64,000 nt of DNA from Fen-1273 sp963748405 (GTDB taxonomy: Bacteria; Bacteroidota; Ignavibacteria; UBA10030; UBA6906), in NCBI GenBank assembly GCA_963748405.1, contig CAVVIT010000006.1, positions 558,001-622,000 on the forward strand, given 5' to 3'. The position numbers and the translations under genes were made by a program. Positions 33,583-41,921 of this stretch are shown in pieces. The stretch's first letter is position 1. Every line of letters starts with the position of its first letter. The notes beneath the pieces are model-generated. The model made no database searches, had not been told where the DNA came from, and saw nothing but the letters and a program-made list of their open reading frames with translations.

Positions 33583-34088
33583 GACCGCGCACCGGTCCTT
33601 GTCTTGCGCGCACCGGTGCGGCGACGGCGGGGTTGCTTCCTCTCCGATTCGAGAACCGGCTCGGTCAGCGACAGGGCCACGCCCGACATCATCACCTCGG
33701 GCGAAAGCTGGGTGAAATCGCCGGACAGTATTGCCCTGTCGACATTGGCAAAGAGCGTGCAGCCCGCGTTCCGCTCCACGATCAGGCCCGAGAGTTTCCC
33801 CCGGTGCTCGCCCACGAACGTCGCCTCTCCCAGGTCGTCGCTCACGACGAACCCGGAGCAGAAATGCATCTGGAGGTGCGCGGCCTCGGTGTACACGGAA
33901 ATCAGGTTCCCCTTCTTCCGCCCGATGCGGATGTCCGGGTAGATCTCCAGTGCAAGCCGCCGGACGGCCGTCCCCCCCGCGTCATGCGCGGCGATCTCGA
34001 ACCTGTAGTTCGTCCCCATGCTCTTTGCGGCGACGCCGAAGAGAGATTCCAGACGTTTGATCGCAGACGGAGTAAACACGGTTGCCAT
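33579..34088 (-). CDS. Unknown protein heading the ybeY-topA operon
   Basis: I do not recognise this 169-residue protein. Residues 1-145 look like a folded alpha/beta domain: AIKRLESLFGVAAKSMG, LALEIYPDIRIGRKKGNLI, HLQMHFCSGFVVSDDLGEA, and a distal part with LSGDFTQLSPEVMMSGVAL. The last 20 residues are a very basic tail with a repeated RTGAR, suggesting nucleic-acid or ribosome contact. No signal peptide or membrane helix. It overlaps ybeY by 4 bp and is preceded by a promoter and a 190-nt structured leader. Position suggests a part in rRNA or DNA metabolism; that is inference. Confidence 0.78.
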   Translation of the reverse strand: MATVFTPSAIKRLESLFGVAAKSMGTNYRFEIAAHDAGGTAVRRLALEIYPDIRIGRKKGNLISVYTEAAHLQMHFCSGFVVSDDLGEATFVGEHRGKLSGLIVERNAGCTLFANVDRAILSGDFTQLSPEVMMSGVALSLTEPVLESERKQPRRRRTGARKTRTGARS

Positions 34089-34282
34089 GCGGTCGCCTCA
34101 GACGATTCGGGTGATCGGGTTTCGCTTCGGGGTACACGAAAGCCCCGGCTGGCTGTCCGCTCCTCGCGGAAGACCACCGACCGGGGCTCGCTGATTCAGA
34201 GAATGCCCGGCGACCCGACGCGGGGCCGGACTTACGACCTCGTTGCCCATCCATTCATGCAAATGTGACTTGAGCTCCTTGG
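34089..34282 (-). other. Structured 5' leader RNA of the ybeY-topA operon
   Basis: Between the promoter start (about 34281) and the ATG at 34088 lies a leader of about 190 nt. It can form a hairpin at 34207-34229 (CCGGC/GCCGG plus CCCG/CGGG) and a larger one at 34141-34188 (8-bp outer stem AGCCCCGG/CCGGGGCT, inner 5-bp TCCGC/GCGGA with a GAGGA loop on the RNA). Only CTTTC follows the second, so it is a poor terminator. An in-frame run of codons (72 codons from 34316 to 34098) also crosses it after an AAGGAG, so a small protein is a rival reading. I match it to no known riboswitch. Confidence 0.45.
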
Positions 34283-34287
34283 GTGTG

Positions 34288-34316
34288 AATATACCCACCG
34301 CGGGATCGATTGTCAA
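34288..34316 (-). promoter_or_regulatory. Strong sigma70-like promoter of the ybeY-topA-hprK operon
   Basis: TTGACA (34316-34311) and TATATT (34293-34288) on the minus strand are 17 bp apart. The -35 box begins only 4 bp after the stop of the MBL hydrolase gene. Start expected near 34281. Confidence 0.8.
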
Positions 34317-34320
34317 GCGT

Positions 34321-35217
34321 TCACCACTCCAGCTCCATCCCCTCCGCCGCCGCGATGCACTCGAACCTGTAGTTCCTGTTCCTGATTTCCCGGAGGCACT
34401 TGCTCAGGATCTCGTCCACCTTGTCGTCCGTGTGCGTCTGTTCATGGTGGAACAGGACGAGACGCTTGACCGCCGCCTCGTCGGCGATCTTGAGGGAGAA
34501 GAGGTAGTGGGAGTGTCCCCAGCCGACGTGGTTGACGTATTCCTCGGGCGTGTACGTGGTGTCGTGGATCAGGATGTCGGCGCCGCGCGCGAAATCGAAC
34601 ACGCGCTGGTTCGGATCCCCCTTCACCGCCAGGTATTTCTCGACGATATTCTTGTCCACGTTCTTGACGGAGCGCGCCACCTCCCTGTCGAACGGCTCGT
34701 TGTCGCTGATGTAGACGAGGGATTTTCCTCCCACGTTCAGCCGGTACCCGAGGGCGAACGCGGGATGGTTGACGTACAGGGAGGAAAGCGTCGCCTCGAA
34801 AATCGGTATCGTCTCTTCCTTCACCGGGTGAAATTTGATCTTCGCCTTCAGCTCGTTGAGCTGAATGGGAAAGTACACCTTGTCCATCTGGTCCGAGATC
34901 ATCTGACGGAGCTTGAGATTGCGGGACTGCGCCCCGATGATCGTAAACTCGTTCCCCGAGATGTAGAGCGGCTTGAAAAACGGAAACCCGTGAATGTGGT
35001 CCCAGTGCGGGTGGCTGATCGCCAGGAAGGCCTTCACCGATTCCCCGGTCGCCATCAGGGCATCGCCCAGACCCCGGATCCCCGTGCCGGCGTCGAACAC
35101 GACGAGGTTATCCTTGTGGAGCCGCACCTCGACGCACGGCGTGTTCCCGCCGTAGCGGACGGTGTCTTTCCCGGGCGTGGGGAGGGAACCACGCGTACCC
35201 CAGAATTTGACTTTCAT
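34321..35217 (-). CDS. MBL-fold metal-dependent hydrolase
   Basis: This 298-residue enzyme is a metallo-beta-lactamase fold protein of the PhnP/RNase Z-like group. It starts MKVKFWGTRGSLPTPG, a marker of that group, with AGTGIRGLGDAL, the metal motif SHPHWDHIHGFPFF, later ligands in VYISDNEP, LIHDTTYTPEEY and HHEQTHTDDKVD. Substrates in this group are phosphodiesters (cyclic phosphate or RNA ends). No signal peptide. It overlaps the carbonic-anhydrase-like gene by 4 bp and ends the S41-DUF3108 operon. Confidence 0.87.
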   Translation of the reverse strand: MKVKFWGTRGSLPTPGKDTVRYGGNTPCVEVRLHKDNLVVFDAGTGIRGLGDALMATGESVKAFLAISHPHWDHIHGFPFFKPLYISGNEFTIIGAQSRNLKLRQMISDQMDKVYFPIQLNELKAKIKFHPVKEETIPIFEATLSSLYVNHPAFALGYRLNVGGKSLVYISDNEPFDREVARSVKNVDKNIVEKYLAVKGDPNQRVFDFARGADILIHDTTYTPEEYVNHVGWGHSHYLFSLKIADEAAVKRLVLFHHEQTHTDDKVDEILSKCLREIRNRNYRFECIAAAEGMELEW

Positions 35218-35744
35218 GGACGTGCTCCGTTTCCGACGTTGGTGAACGAGCTTGCGGCGTACGCAACGTAGTTGGCCGCCGACTGCACGATCGCCCTCCG
35301 CTCCTCCCCGCTCAGGTCGCGCACGATCCTGGCCGGGACCCCCGCGGCGAGCGTCCCGGGGGGCACGACGAAACCCTCCTTCACGACGGCGCCCGCGGCC
35401 ACGAGCGCCCCTTCCCCCACCTCCGCGTCGTCCAGGACCACCGCGTTCATCCCGATGAGCGATCCCCTGCCGATCCGGCAGGCGTGAATCATCGCCATGT
35501 GGCCGACGGTGACCTCCTCGGCGATCTCCACGGCGAGCTTCTTCGTCACGTGGAGCACGCAGCCGTCCTGGATGTTGGACCGGCGGCCGATGCGTATGGC
35601 GTTGATATCCCCCCTGAGGACCGCGTTATACCAGATGCTGGCCTCTTCCCCCAGGCGGACCTCGCCGATCAGCCACGCACCGGGGGCGACGAACGCCGTC
35701 GGGTGCACGTCCGGGGAGACGCCGTGATGGACGACAAGGCCCAC
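35214..35744 (-). CDS. Gamma-carbonic anhydrase family protein (left-handed beta helix)
   Basis: The 176-residue protein shows the hexapeptide-repeat pattern of gamma-class carbonic anhydrases (YrdA/PaaY/CaiE group): VAPGAWLIGEVRLGEEASIW, LRGDINAIRIGRRSNIQDG, then the three zinc histidines in VLHVT and TVGHMAMIHAC, and AAGVPARIVRDLS at the end. All metal ligands are there, so it may hydrate CO2 or bind another small substrate; many family members have no proven activity. It lies 3 bp after the DUF3108 gene. Confidence 0.9.
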   Translation of the reverse strand: MGLVVHHGVSPDVHPTAFVAPGAWLIGEVRLGEEASIWYNAVLRGDINAIRIGRRSNIQDGCVLHVTKKLAVEIAEEVTVGHMAMIHACRIGRGSLIGMNAVVLDDAEVGEGALVAAGAVVKEGFVVPPGTLAAGVPARIVRDLSGEERRAIVQSAANYVAYAASSFTNVGNGARP

Positions 35745-35747
35745 GCG

Positions 35748-36566
35748 CTATCCCTTCGCCCGGGGGGGCGTCCACCCGGGACGGGTCCATTTCATCAGCT
35801 CGACGGTGACGCTCCCGATGATGACTTTCATCTTCGCCAGGATCGGCACGCGCGCCTCGTCGTTCGAGAACCAGCCCTCGAAACCGCCCGTCAGTCCGTA
35901 GATCCCCACGAAATTCATGTTCCCCTCGAACCGGATGACGTCCACCGGGTAATCGACGGCGTCGAGATCGACCGACGTATGCTCGTTCTTGAAATCGATG
36001 TACGTCTCCACCTTCTTCTCCTTGATGACCGTGGGGATGTTCACCTTCATCCCGGAGAAGAGATTCGCCCGCGCGTAAAAGAACAGGGAGAGGCCGTCCT
36101 GGTACGGGGTGTCGATCGGGAGGGTGTCCCTCTTCACGACGACGGAATCGTGCGTCGCAATCTCGATGAGCACCCGCTTCGCCGGGTAGTCGAATGCGTA
36201 CCGCGCGACGGTCCACTGGCCGTCATCCTTCTGCCTGCCGGTAAAACGGCGGGAGAACATGGCGCTGTCGGTCACGCTCTCGTACACGGCGTGAAGGTCG
36301 ACGAACGGCACCTTGGAATACGAATCGATGAGCCCCTTCCCCTGGTAGACCAGCCCCGATTTCTCCCGGGCGGAACCGATGACCCTGATGCGCACCTGTC
36401 CGAGGTCGATAAACCCGTACCGGACGTTGTAGACGAGCTCTTCCCCTTCAACGAACACCCTGTCGGGGGGAGGCCCGTTCCCCTGCGCAAGGGCACGTGC
36501 TCCGGCGGCGAGGACGAGCAGGATCAGGACCGGCCACGCGCCGGACGGGAACAAAGAACGGTTCAT
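35748..36566 (-). CDS. DUF3108 domain protein, exported
   Basis: This 272-residue protein has a signal peptide (residues 1-27, WPVLILLVLAAGARALAQG) and the DUF3108 pattern: GEELVYNVRYGFIDLGQVRI, VDLHAVYESVTDSAMFSRRF, YQDGLSLFFYAR and VEGNM-like VIRFEGNMNFVGIYG followed by GFEGWFSNDEARVPIL. The fold is expected to be beta-rich and periplasmic. Function is unknown. The start overlaps the stop of the S41 protease gene by 4 bp, so the two act in the same compartment and may be linked. Confidence 0.86.
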   Translation of the reverse strand: MNRSLFPSGAWPVLILLVLAAGARALAQGNGPPPDRVFVEGEELVYNVRYGFIDLGQVRIRVIGSAREKSGLVYQGKGLIDSYSKVPFVDLHAVYESVTDSAMFSRRFTGRQKDDGQWTVARYAFDYPAKRVLIEIATHDSVVVKRDTLPIDTPYQDGLSLFFYARANLFSGMKVNIPTVIKEKKVETYIDFKNEHTSVDLDAVDYPVDVIRFEGNMNFVGIYGLTGGFEGWFSNDEARVPILAKMKVIIGSVTVELMKWTRPGWTPPRAKG

Positions 36567-38179
36567 TTAAGGCTCGAGAGATTGCTCAGGATGCGGTCGG
36601 TTTCCGGAAAGAGCTCCATCGCCTTGCGGAACTGGGAGTCCTCCCTGAGCATGACGCGCGAGGAGCCCTCGTTCCCCCAGATGCTCCGTGCGATAAATGC
36701 CTTCGTGAACGCCTTGATGAATTTGACGTCCTTGTCGTATTCGTCCTGCTTGAACGTCGCCCCCGCCGACTTCCCGAGCGACTGGATGTCCGCGAGCATC
36801 TGCGGCGTAACCTCGAACTCATCCGCGAATTTCCCGGAATTTCTGCCGTAGCGCGATTTCAGCTCCGCGCCGTGGGCGTCGAGATACTTGTCCGCGAACT
36901 GGAGAAAAACGTTCCGGCTGCGGAGCTGCACGGTGTACTCCGCGAGGTGGTCGGACTTGACGATGTAATCCGGCGTGATGCCCCCCCCGCCGTACACGAC
37001 CCGCCCCCCCATGGTCTTGAACATCGGCCGCGTCGAATCCCGCTCTTCCGCGTGCGTGAGGTTCTCTCCCTCGGTCTCCTGCCGCTCGTAGGCCGCCCGG
37101 GCGTACTTGACCTTGTCGTGATCGTACGGGCGCTGGATGAGCCGCCCGCTGGGCGTGTAATAGCGGGCGGTCGTCAGCCGGAAGGCCGACCCGTCTTTCA
37201 GGTCGAACTGGCGCTGCACGAGCCCCTTCCCGAACGTCGTCTCGCCGATGATCAGCCCGCGGTCCCAGTCCTGCACGGCGCCTGCGACGATCTCGCTCGC
37301 CGAGGCGGACCCCGCGTTGACGAGGAGAATGAGCGTCACGTCCTTGAACCGGCCCGCGCCGGAGGACACGTACTCGTCGTCAAACTCGGGGCGGCGTCCC
37401 TTCGTGTACACGATCTTGCGCCCCTTCGGCATCAGCTCATCGACGAGCTTGTACGCCTGTTCCAGGTAGCCCCCCGGGTTGGAGCGGAGGTCGAGCACGA
37501 GGCGCTTCATCCCCTCCCCCGAGAGCTTCGACAGGGCGGCGAGGAACTCATCGTGGGTCTTGGCCGCGAACCGGTTGACGCTGACGTACCCGGTCTCCCG
37601 GTCGATCATGAACGAGGCGTCGACGGTGTAGATCGGGATCTTGTCGCGCGTGATGTCGAAATCCAGCAGGGTCCTGATCCCCGCCCGCACGATCGAGACC
37701 TTCACCCTGCTCCCCTTGGGGCCGCGGAGCTTCTTCTGCACCCCTTCCTGGGTGATGCCGACGGCGGAGCTGTCGTTGATCCGGACGATCTTGTCGCCCG
37801 ACTGGATGCCGAGCGCCTCGCTGGGGCCGCCGACGATCGGGGCAACGACAAGAAGCGTATCGGCGAGAACCTGGTACTCGATCCCGATGCCCTCGAAACT
37901 TCCCTGGAAATCCTCCGTCACCCTCTGCAGCTCCGTGGCCGGGATGTACACCGAATGCGGATCGAGCTGGTTCAGGAGCCCGTTGATCGCCGCCTCCGTC
38001 AGCTTGCCGGTGTCGACGTCCTCCACGTAGTACTTCTCCGTATAATTGAGCACGTCGCCGAACTTGTGCAGCTGGTCGTAGATGTTGTCTCCGGAGATCA
38101 GCTGGTTGAGCATCGAGCCGCCGATGATGCTCACCACGACGAGGAGGAGCACGGTTGCGAGCGAAAATCGCTTCTGCAT
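36563..38179 (-). CDS. S41 family C-terminal processing peptidase
   Basis: This 538-residue protease cuts proteins near their C-termini in the periplasm. A signal anchor (FSLATVLLLVVVSIIGGSML) precedes a helical segment, a PDZ domain (GIGIEYQVLADTLLVVAPI; GIQSGDKIVRINDSSAVG), then the peptidase core with LRSNPGGYLEQAYKLVDEL, the serine in VNAGSASASEIVAG and the lysine in GETTFGKGLVQ. A C-terminal part of about 150 residues follows. ATG 38179 starts the anchor; an upstream extension reads through the promoter. First gene of a four-gene operon. Confidence 0.93.
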   Translation of the reverse strand: MQKRFSLATVLLLVVVSIIGGSMLNQLISGDNIYDQLHKFGDVLNYTEKYYVEDVDTGKLTEAAINGLLNQLDPHSVYIPATELQRVTEDFQGSFEGIGIEYQVLADTLLVVAPIVGGPSEALGIQSGDKIVRINDSSAVGITQEGVQKKLRGPKGSRVKVSIVRAGIRTLLDFDITRDKIPIYTVDASFMIDRETGYVSVNRFAAKTHDEFLAALSKLSGEGMKRLVLDLRSNPGGYLEQAYKLVDELMPKGRKIVYTKGRRPEFDDEYVSSGAGRFKDVTLILLVNAGSASASEIVAGAVQDWDRGLIIGETTFGKGLVQRQFDLKDGSAFRLTTARYYTPSGRLIQRPYDHDKVKYARAAYERQETEGENLTHAEERDSTRPMFKTMGGRVVYGGGGITPDYIVKSDHLAEYTVQLRSRNVFLQFADKYLDAHGAELKSRYGRNSGKFADEFEVTPQMLADIQSLGKSAGATFKQDEYDKDVKFIKAFTKAFIARSIWGNEGSSRVMLREDSQFRKAMELFPETDRILSNLSSLK

Positions 38180-38215
38180 GAACACTTTCCCTATGAAGTG
38201 CGTGAATTGCAAAGT

Positions 38216-38244
38216 AGTGTATCTAATAACAGTCTGAAAGTCAA
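38216..38244 (-). promoter_or_regulatory. Sigma70-like promoter of the S41 peptidase operon
   Basis: TTGACT (38244-38239) and TACACT (38221-38216) on the minus strand with 17 bp between. Start near 38209, about 30 nt before the ATG. Confidence 0.7.
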
Positions 38245-38292
38245 ACATGGTTCCCCTCAGCGGTGCCCGCCGTCACGCCGGGGCAGTGCGGA

Positions 38293-39033
38293 CTACCGGA
38301 CGGGTTTCCACTCGCTCAGAATCGACCTTCTGAGGAAGAACACGGCAAGGAAATTGATGAACCACGACACCGTGACGTACGGGTACCCGTACCGCCGGTA
38401 CCGCCGCGGGGACTCGTACACGACGATGCTCGAGAGAAACTTCACGCGCCCCAGGCGCTCGAGGCGCCGGAACATGTCGTAGTCTTCGCCGGCGGCGATG
38501 CGGTCGGCGTACCCGCACACGCTCTCGAAGATCTCCCGCGTCATGATGTGGCACTCCCCTCTCCCCATGCCCATCCCCACCGTGTTCATCATCGCGAAGA
38601 ACCAGTTGTAGAACCCGTGGAACGCCCTGTCGATCGCCCGGCGCTCGTCGGGGTAGACCTCCACCCTGCAGGTGAGCGCCGCAAGACGCGGAGCGCCGAT
38701 CTCCCTGACCACGGTGGCAAAGAACGTCTCCGGGTCGCCGATGAGCGTGTCGGCGTTCAGAAAGAGGAACACCGATCCGCGCGCCCGGCGGGCCCCGAGG
38801 TTCCTCCCCATGGCGATCGTCTGCTTGACCCCCCCGGTATTCGTGACGACGGTGTGCGCATGCGCGCGCGCGATGCCGAGCGTCCCGTCCACGCTCCCCC
38901 CGTCGCTCACGACGAGCTCGAGGCCGTACCGCTCCACGAGCGACGGGGTAAACTGCAGGAGCATCCGCTCCAGGAGCTTCTCTTCGTTGAGTGTCGGAAT
39001 GATGACGCTGATCGAGTTCCCGGCCGTGCTCAC
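38293..39033 (-). CDS. Glycosyltransferase family 2
   Basis: This 246-residue enzyme has the GT-A fold of GT2: SVIIPTLNEEKLLERMLLQF at the N-terminus, VVSDGGSVDGT, the DxD-type motif FLNADT and the catalytic-loop region AAGEDYDMFRRLERLG. A hydrophobic C-terminal stretch (VSWFINFLAVFFL) may tie it to the inner membrane. Sugar donor and acceptor are unknown; it may modify lipids or polysaccharide. The GTG start at 39033 overlaps the lysS stop (GTGA), an odd partner for a tRNA synthetase. Confidence 0.88.
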   Translation of the reverse strand: MSTAGNSISVIIPTLNEEKLLERMLLQFTPSLVERYGLELVVSDGGSVDGTLGIARAHAHTVVTNTGGVKQTIAMGRNLGARRARGSVFLFLNADTLIGDPETFFATVVREIGAPRLAALTCRVEVYPDERRAIDRAFHGFYNWFFAMMNTVGMGMGRGECHIMTREIFESVCGYADRIAAGEDYDMFRRLERLGRVKFLSSIVVYESPRRYRRYGYPYVTVSWFINFLAVFFLRRSILSEWKPVR

Positions 39034-40547
39034 TGGGGTGATTCCGGTTTCATCTGGGGGAAGAGGATCACGTCGCGGATCGATTCCTCCCCGGTGAGCA
39101 GCATCGTCAGCCTGTCGATGCCGATCCCGAGACCCGCCGTGGGGGGCATCCCGTATTCCAGCGCCCGGAGGAAGTCTTCGTCCAGCGGCTGCACTTCGGC
39201 TTCCCCCTTCGCCTTGGCGCGCATCTGCTCCTCGAACCGCGCGCGCTGGTCGACGGGATCGTTCAGCTCGCTGAACGCGTTGCAGATCTCCTGCCCGTTG
39301 CAGATCGCCTCGAACCGCTCGACCAGCCCTTCCTCGGACCGGTGCTTCTTCGCCAGGGGAGACATCTCGATCGGGTAGTCGGTGATGAACGTCGGCTGCA
39401 CAAGCGTGTGCTCGACGCACTCGGAGAATATCGCGTCGATGATCCTCCCCGGCCCGTCCGTTTTTTCCAGCCCGACGTGGAGTTCTGCGGCGATCTTCCG
39501 CAGGTCCTGCTCGGATTTGCCCCTGAGCGCGTGCCCCGTCGCCTCGCGGATCGCGTCGAACATCGTGATGCGCTTCCAGGGAGGCCGGAATTCGATCGTG
39601 CGCTCACCGGCCTTCACCGCCGTCGAGCCGTTGAGCGCGAGGGCGACCTCGCTGATGAGCTCCTCGACGAGGGACATCATCCAGACATAGTCCCTGTACG
39701 GGACATAGAGCTCCATCATCGTGAATTCGGGATTGTGGGAGCGGTCCATCCCCTCGTTCCTGAAGTCCTTCGCAATCTCGTACACGCCGTCGTACCCCCC
39801 GACGATGAGGCGTTTCAGGTACAGCTCGTCGGCGATCCTCAGGTACAGGTCGATGTCGAGCGCGTTGTGGTGGGTCACGAACGGGCGAGCGAACGCGCCG
39901 CCGTACTGGGGCTGGAGGACCGGCGTCTCGACTTCGAGAAATCCGCGGGAATCGAATATCCTCCGGATCGCCGATATGATCCTTGCACGCCGGCGGAAGA
40001 GCTCCCTGACGGCGGGGTTCGCGATCAGGTCGACGTACCTCTGCCTGTACCGGAGTTCCTTGTCGGAGAGCGGGTCGAACACCGTCCTGTTCCCGTGTTC
40101 GTCCACTTTCTCCTTCGGCACCGGCAGCGGCCTGAGCGACTTGGAGAGAAGGACGAGGCGCCGTGCGTGGACGGATACCTCGCCGGTCTTCGTCCGGAAC
40201 ACGAACCCTTCCACCCCGACGATGTCGCCGATGTCCATCAGCCGGAACGCGTCATAGACCGGTCCCAGGTCGTCCTTCTTCAGGTAGACCTGGATCCGGC
40301 CCTGCGCATCCTCCAGGTGGAAGAACGAGGCCTTCCCCATCCGGCGCATCGACATGATCCGGCCGGCCACCGCGACGTCCCTCGGCGGATCCCCCTCGGC
40401 AAACGACTCCCTGATTTCCGCGGAAAGGGCGTTGCGATCAAACGAGTGCGGGTAGGGATCCACCCCCTGCGCACGCAGGGCCGCAAGCTCCTCCCGGCGC
40501 CGCACCATCTGGTCATTCAGTTCCCGTGCATCCGATTGCTCTTCCAC
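39030..40547 (-). CDS. lysS: Lysyl-tRNA synthetase, class II
   Basis: LysRS charges tRNA-Lys. The 505-residue protein has an N-terminal OB fold (VAVAGRIMSMRRMGKASFFHL) and the class II core: motif 1 near FLEVETPVLQPQYGGA, motif 2 with FRNEGMDRSHNPEFTMME, and motif 3 with GLGIGIDRLTMLLTG. Length is typical. The GTG at 40547 has GGAG 6 bp before it; no better start is near. A cyclic-nucleotide-gated channel lies just upstream, and GT2 overlaps at the end. Confidence 0.97.
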   Translation of the reverse strand: MEEQSDARELNDQMVRRREELAALRAQGVDPYPHSFDRNALSAEIRESFAEGDPPRDVAVAGRIMSMRRMGKASFFHLEDAQGRIQVYLKKDDLGPVYDAFRLMDIGDIVGVEGFVFRTKTGEVSVHARRLVLLSKSLRPLPVPKEKVDEHGNRTVFDPLSDKELRYRQRYVDLIANPAVRELFRRRARIISAIRRIFDSRGFLEVETPVLQPQYGGAFARPFVTHHNALDIDLYLRIADELYLKRLIVGGYDGVYEIAKDFRNEGMDRSHNPEFTMMELYVPYRDYVWMMSLVEELISEVALALNGSTAVKAGERTIEFRPPWKRITMFDAIREATGHALRGKSEQDLRKIAAELHVGLEKTDGPGRIIDAIFSECVEHTLVQPTFITDYPIEMSPLAKKHRSEEGLVERFEAICNGQEICNAFSELNDPVDQRARFEEQMRAKAKGEAEVQPLDEDFLRALEYGMPPTAGLGIGIDRLTMLLTGEESIRDVILFPQMKPESPQ

Positions 40548-40603
40548 CGTGTTCTCCGTTCCTTCAGTGTGTGATGGGAGGGATGCCCCCCCTTTTCGCA
40601 GGT

Positions 40604-41908
40604 TCAGCGCGGCGCCGTCCGCCGGGGCCGGGCATCGACGTTCTGCTGCTTCCGCACGGCGCTCTTTGCGCCGACATGCTCGGCAAACTCCGGAAATTTC
40701 GCGATCACCCTGTCAAAGCTCTCCTTGTCAAGCCGGTACAGGTCGCAGTACGTCGAGGCGCGCACGGAGGCCGAGCGGGGGCGGTGCTCCAGCAGCGCCA
40801 TCTCCCCGAAGAAGTCCCCCTCGCGGAGCGTCGCGACGATCGACCGGCCGTCGGGCCCCATCACATCGCAGTGGCCCCGGCTGATGAAGAACATGTCCGC
40901 CCCGGGCTCCCCCGCGCTGAACACCACGTCCCCGGGCGTGTACACGACGGGCTGCATGACGAGCGCAATCTCGCGTATGAGCTCCTCCCCCGCCCCTTTG
41001 AAGAAAGGGACCTTCTGGATGATGTCCCTTTTCAGAAAGAGGGACACCTCCACGAGCAGGCCCGGGGGGAGTCCCTGCACGATCGACGTCTCGTCGTACC
41101 CGAGCCGGTGCTCCCAGACGTATCCGTAGTAATCCCGGATCCTGCGCTGCATCGCCGCCGGGATCTCCCTGGAACGCATGAACGCGCCGAGCTTCTCCAT
41201 GTTCGCGAGATAGCGTGTCCGCGCGGGCTGGAGGTTGCCGATGATTGTCGAGATGTTCGCGATGACGTAGCCGTACATCCCCACCCCGAAGATCATCACG
41301 ACGATCGCGTAGATCACCTGCGCGTTGTTCGCGGGGGTGATGTCGCCGTACCCGATCGTCGTGATCGTGGAGATGCACCAGTAGAGCGACCGGAGGTAGA
41401 GCGTCCACCGGTCCGCGCCGGGATAGATCCCTCTCAGCGACAGCCACCCGGTGGCCAGCCAGTGGACGGCGATGGCGAGCCAGTAGACGAAGTAGACGAG
41501 CCGGAGGGCGTTCCACCGGTGAAGATGCTGCTGGCGCCACGAGGCCATCGCCTGCGCCACGCGGGCCAGCTTGAAGAGGCGGAAAAACTGGAGCCAGGGG
41601 CGGGCGCCGATGAGGCCGAGCGGCAGCGCCGCGAGTATGTCGCAGGCGAGGAGAGCGCGTCCGTAGGGGACCCCCGTTCTCGACGACTCGGCGGCGTTGA
41701 CGGCGATGTCCGCGGTGAAGAGGATCGTCAGGAGGATGTCGGTGAGGTCCCCCCCCGGGAGAAAATCGGGACCGAGGACGACGCGCAGCGGAGCAATGAT
41801 CGCGCCGATCGTGATGAGCACAAGGACGAAAACGCCCCACAGGCGCGTGAACAGGCGCTGCTCCCCGCCGGGGAGGACGATGCGGCCGAACATCTGCGAA
41901 TGCACCAT
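40604..41908 (-). CDS. Cyclic-nucleotide-gated potassium channel
   Basis: The 434-residue protein looks like a six-helix voltage-gated-type channel with a cytoplasmic cNMP domain. Hydrophobic segments lie around residues 25-45, 57-72, 85-100 and 136-157; an Arg/Lys-bearing segment (RLFKLARVAQAMASWR) resembles a weak S4. The selectivity filter TIGYGD is at 184-189, followed by S6 (VIYAIVVMIFGVGMYGYVI), a C-linker, and a cNMP-binding cassette FGEMALLEHRPRSASVRA with the conserved Arg. It should pass K+ and respond to cAMP or cGMP. ATG 41908 has GAGGGT before it. Start is fairly sure. Confidence 0.9.
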   Translation of the reverse strand: MVHSQMFGRIVLPGGEQRLFTRLWGVFVLVLITIGAIIAPLRVVLGPDFLPGGDLTDILLTILFTADIAVNAAESSRTGVPYGRALLACDILAALPLGLIGARPWLQFFRLFKLARVAQAMASWRQQHLHRWNALRLVYFVYWLAIAVHWLATGWLSLRGIYPGADRWTLYLRSLYWCISTITTIGYGDITPANNAQVIYAIVVMIFGVGMYGYVIANISTIIGNLQPARTRYLANMEKLGAFMRSREIPAAMQRRIRDYYGYVWEHRLGYDETSIVQGLPPGLLVEVSLFLKRDIIQKVPFFKGAGEELIREIALVMQPVVYTPGDVVFSAGEPGADMFFISRGHCDVMGPDGRSIVATLREGDFFGEMALLEHRPRSASVRASTYCDLYRLDKESFDRVIAKFPEFAEHVGAKSAVRKQQNVDARPRRTAPR

Positions 41909-41921
41909 GCGGGGTGGACCC

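Noticed and set aside
34098..34316. A 72-codon frame in the leader of the ybeY-topA operon
   Set aside because: It begins inside the promoter and crosses two strong hairpins; residues look random. Kept only as a rival explanation to a structured leader.
36497..38482. A 661-codon plus-strand frame opposite the S41 peptidase
   Set aside because: Same reason: antisense to a well-conserved gene, compositionally biased, no motif.
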